The notes beneath the pieces were generated by a model that saw nothing but the letters and a program-made list of their open reading frames with translations, ran no database searches and was not told the DNA's origin. The translations under genes and the position numbers were made by a program. From positions 1 through 14,816 of the forward strand of contig DASUKS010000281.1 in assembly GCA_036278595.1 (NCBI GenBank): a DNA stretch of 14,816 nt, written 5' to 3'. Shown one piece after another: positions 14,611 to 14,816 of this stretch. Positions within the stretch are counted from its first letter, which is position 1. The number at the start of each line of letters is the position of its first letter. Source of the DNA: JADMII01 sp036278595 (lineage in GTDB: Bacteria > Chloroflexota > Dehalococcoidia > DSTF01 > JACRBR01).

Positions 14611-14658
14611 TCATCGCGCCGCCGGTACGGCGAACGCGCGGCCGAGGCGGAGGTTCAT
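14611..14658 (-). CDS. Possible 15-codon leaderless ORF or gene remnant
   Basis: After the TATACT box, ATG 14658 opens a 15-residue frame, MNLRLGRAFAVPAAR, ending at TGA 14611-14613 just where the inverted CAGATG repeat begins. It may be a leader peptide, the remaining start of a gene interrupted by the repeat, or chance. Support is only the box spacing. Confidence 0.2.
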   Translation of the reverse strand: MNLRLGRAFAVPAAR

Positions 14659-14665
14659 CAGGGGC

Positions 14666-14671
14666 AGTATA
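14666..14671 (-). promoter_or_regulatory. Candidate -10 box pointing towards nfo
   Basis: Minus strand TATACT ends 7 nt before an ATG at 14658, the same geometry as the leaderless genes in this window. It could be the distal promoter for nfo, now separated from it by the repeats. No -35 box was recognised. Confidence 0.3.
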
Positions 14672-14772
14672 TCGAGCGATGGGTGCGTACCGGATCAGGG
14701 TTCGGCGCGCGATGCGTGCGAAGGCTGACGAAGGAACGCTGCTGAAGCCGGCGATCTCGCTGCGATCGGAGT

Positions 14773-14816
14773 GATTCTTCGCTTCGCTCAGAATGGCAGC
14801 CGGCGCAGAATGACAC
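14773..14816. repeat. Dispersed repeat, family B (minus orientation), at window end
   Basis: GATTCTTCGCTTCGCTCAGA followed by ATGGCAGC, then a second partial unit GCGCAGAATGACAC. The main unit plus partial second unit repeats the composite structure at 6127-6185. It may continue past the window. Confidence 0.75.

Noticed and set aside
14580..14774. 64-codon plus-strand frame at the right end
   Set aside because: Starts inside the inverted CAGATG repeat, with basic low-complexity composition and no start signal.

Overview
This is a high-GC bacterial chromosome segment, estimated by eye at about two thirds G+C. Nothing in it suggests a plasmid, a phage or a complete insertion sequence. The best guess at origin is a Chloroflexota-like (Dehalococcoidia/Thermomicrobia-type) or related high-GC lineage, at low to moderate confidence. 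That guess rests on the XRE regulators with MmyB-type ligand domains, many probable leaderless genes with a TANNNT box 6-8 nt before the start codon, small dispersed intergenic repeats, and an AspRS of the apparently non-discriminating type. No rRNA, tRNA or CRISPR array was seen.

Layout, left to right. Positions 1-650 hold the tail of an unidentified gene, overlapping by ATGA a 199-residue protein of unknown function with a coiled coil and a ferredoxin-like C-terminal domain. recF follows (694-1860). A 326-bp gap with several inverted repeats leads to two overlapping paralogous XRE/MmyB-type regulators (2187-3936). A CAGATG repeat and a hairpin then precede a membrane-anchored or secreted alpha/beta hydrolase (4137-5063). 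A cupin gene (minus) and a marR gene (plus) diverge from an intergenic region carrying two near-identical perfect palindromes (5590-5631). aspS (minus, 6225-8042) diverges from an arsR-arsC fusion gene with its own ArsR-type operator (8327-9148), which is translationally coupled to a VOC-family gene. Next come a small lipoprotein, a five-helix membrane protein and a LysR regulator behind a nested palindrome. A strong hairpin separates LysR from a convergent six-helix membrane protein. The right end (12971-14816) is repeat-rich and contains nfo (endonuclease IV, minus).

The genes do not form one pathway. The window is a run of short transcription units. Two concern DNA repair (recF, nfo), one translation (aspS) and one arsenic handling (arsR-arsC), and several pair a regulator with a likely target (marR/cupin, the XRE pair with the hydrolase possibly nearby, LysR autoregulation). 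The points most worth following are the ArsR-ArsC fusion without the classical CxC metal site in its HTH half, the twin MarR palindromes overlapping both divergent -10 boxes, the split between leaderless and Shine-Dalgarno starts, the AspRS specificity residues, and the four families of dispersed intergenic repeats.
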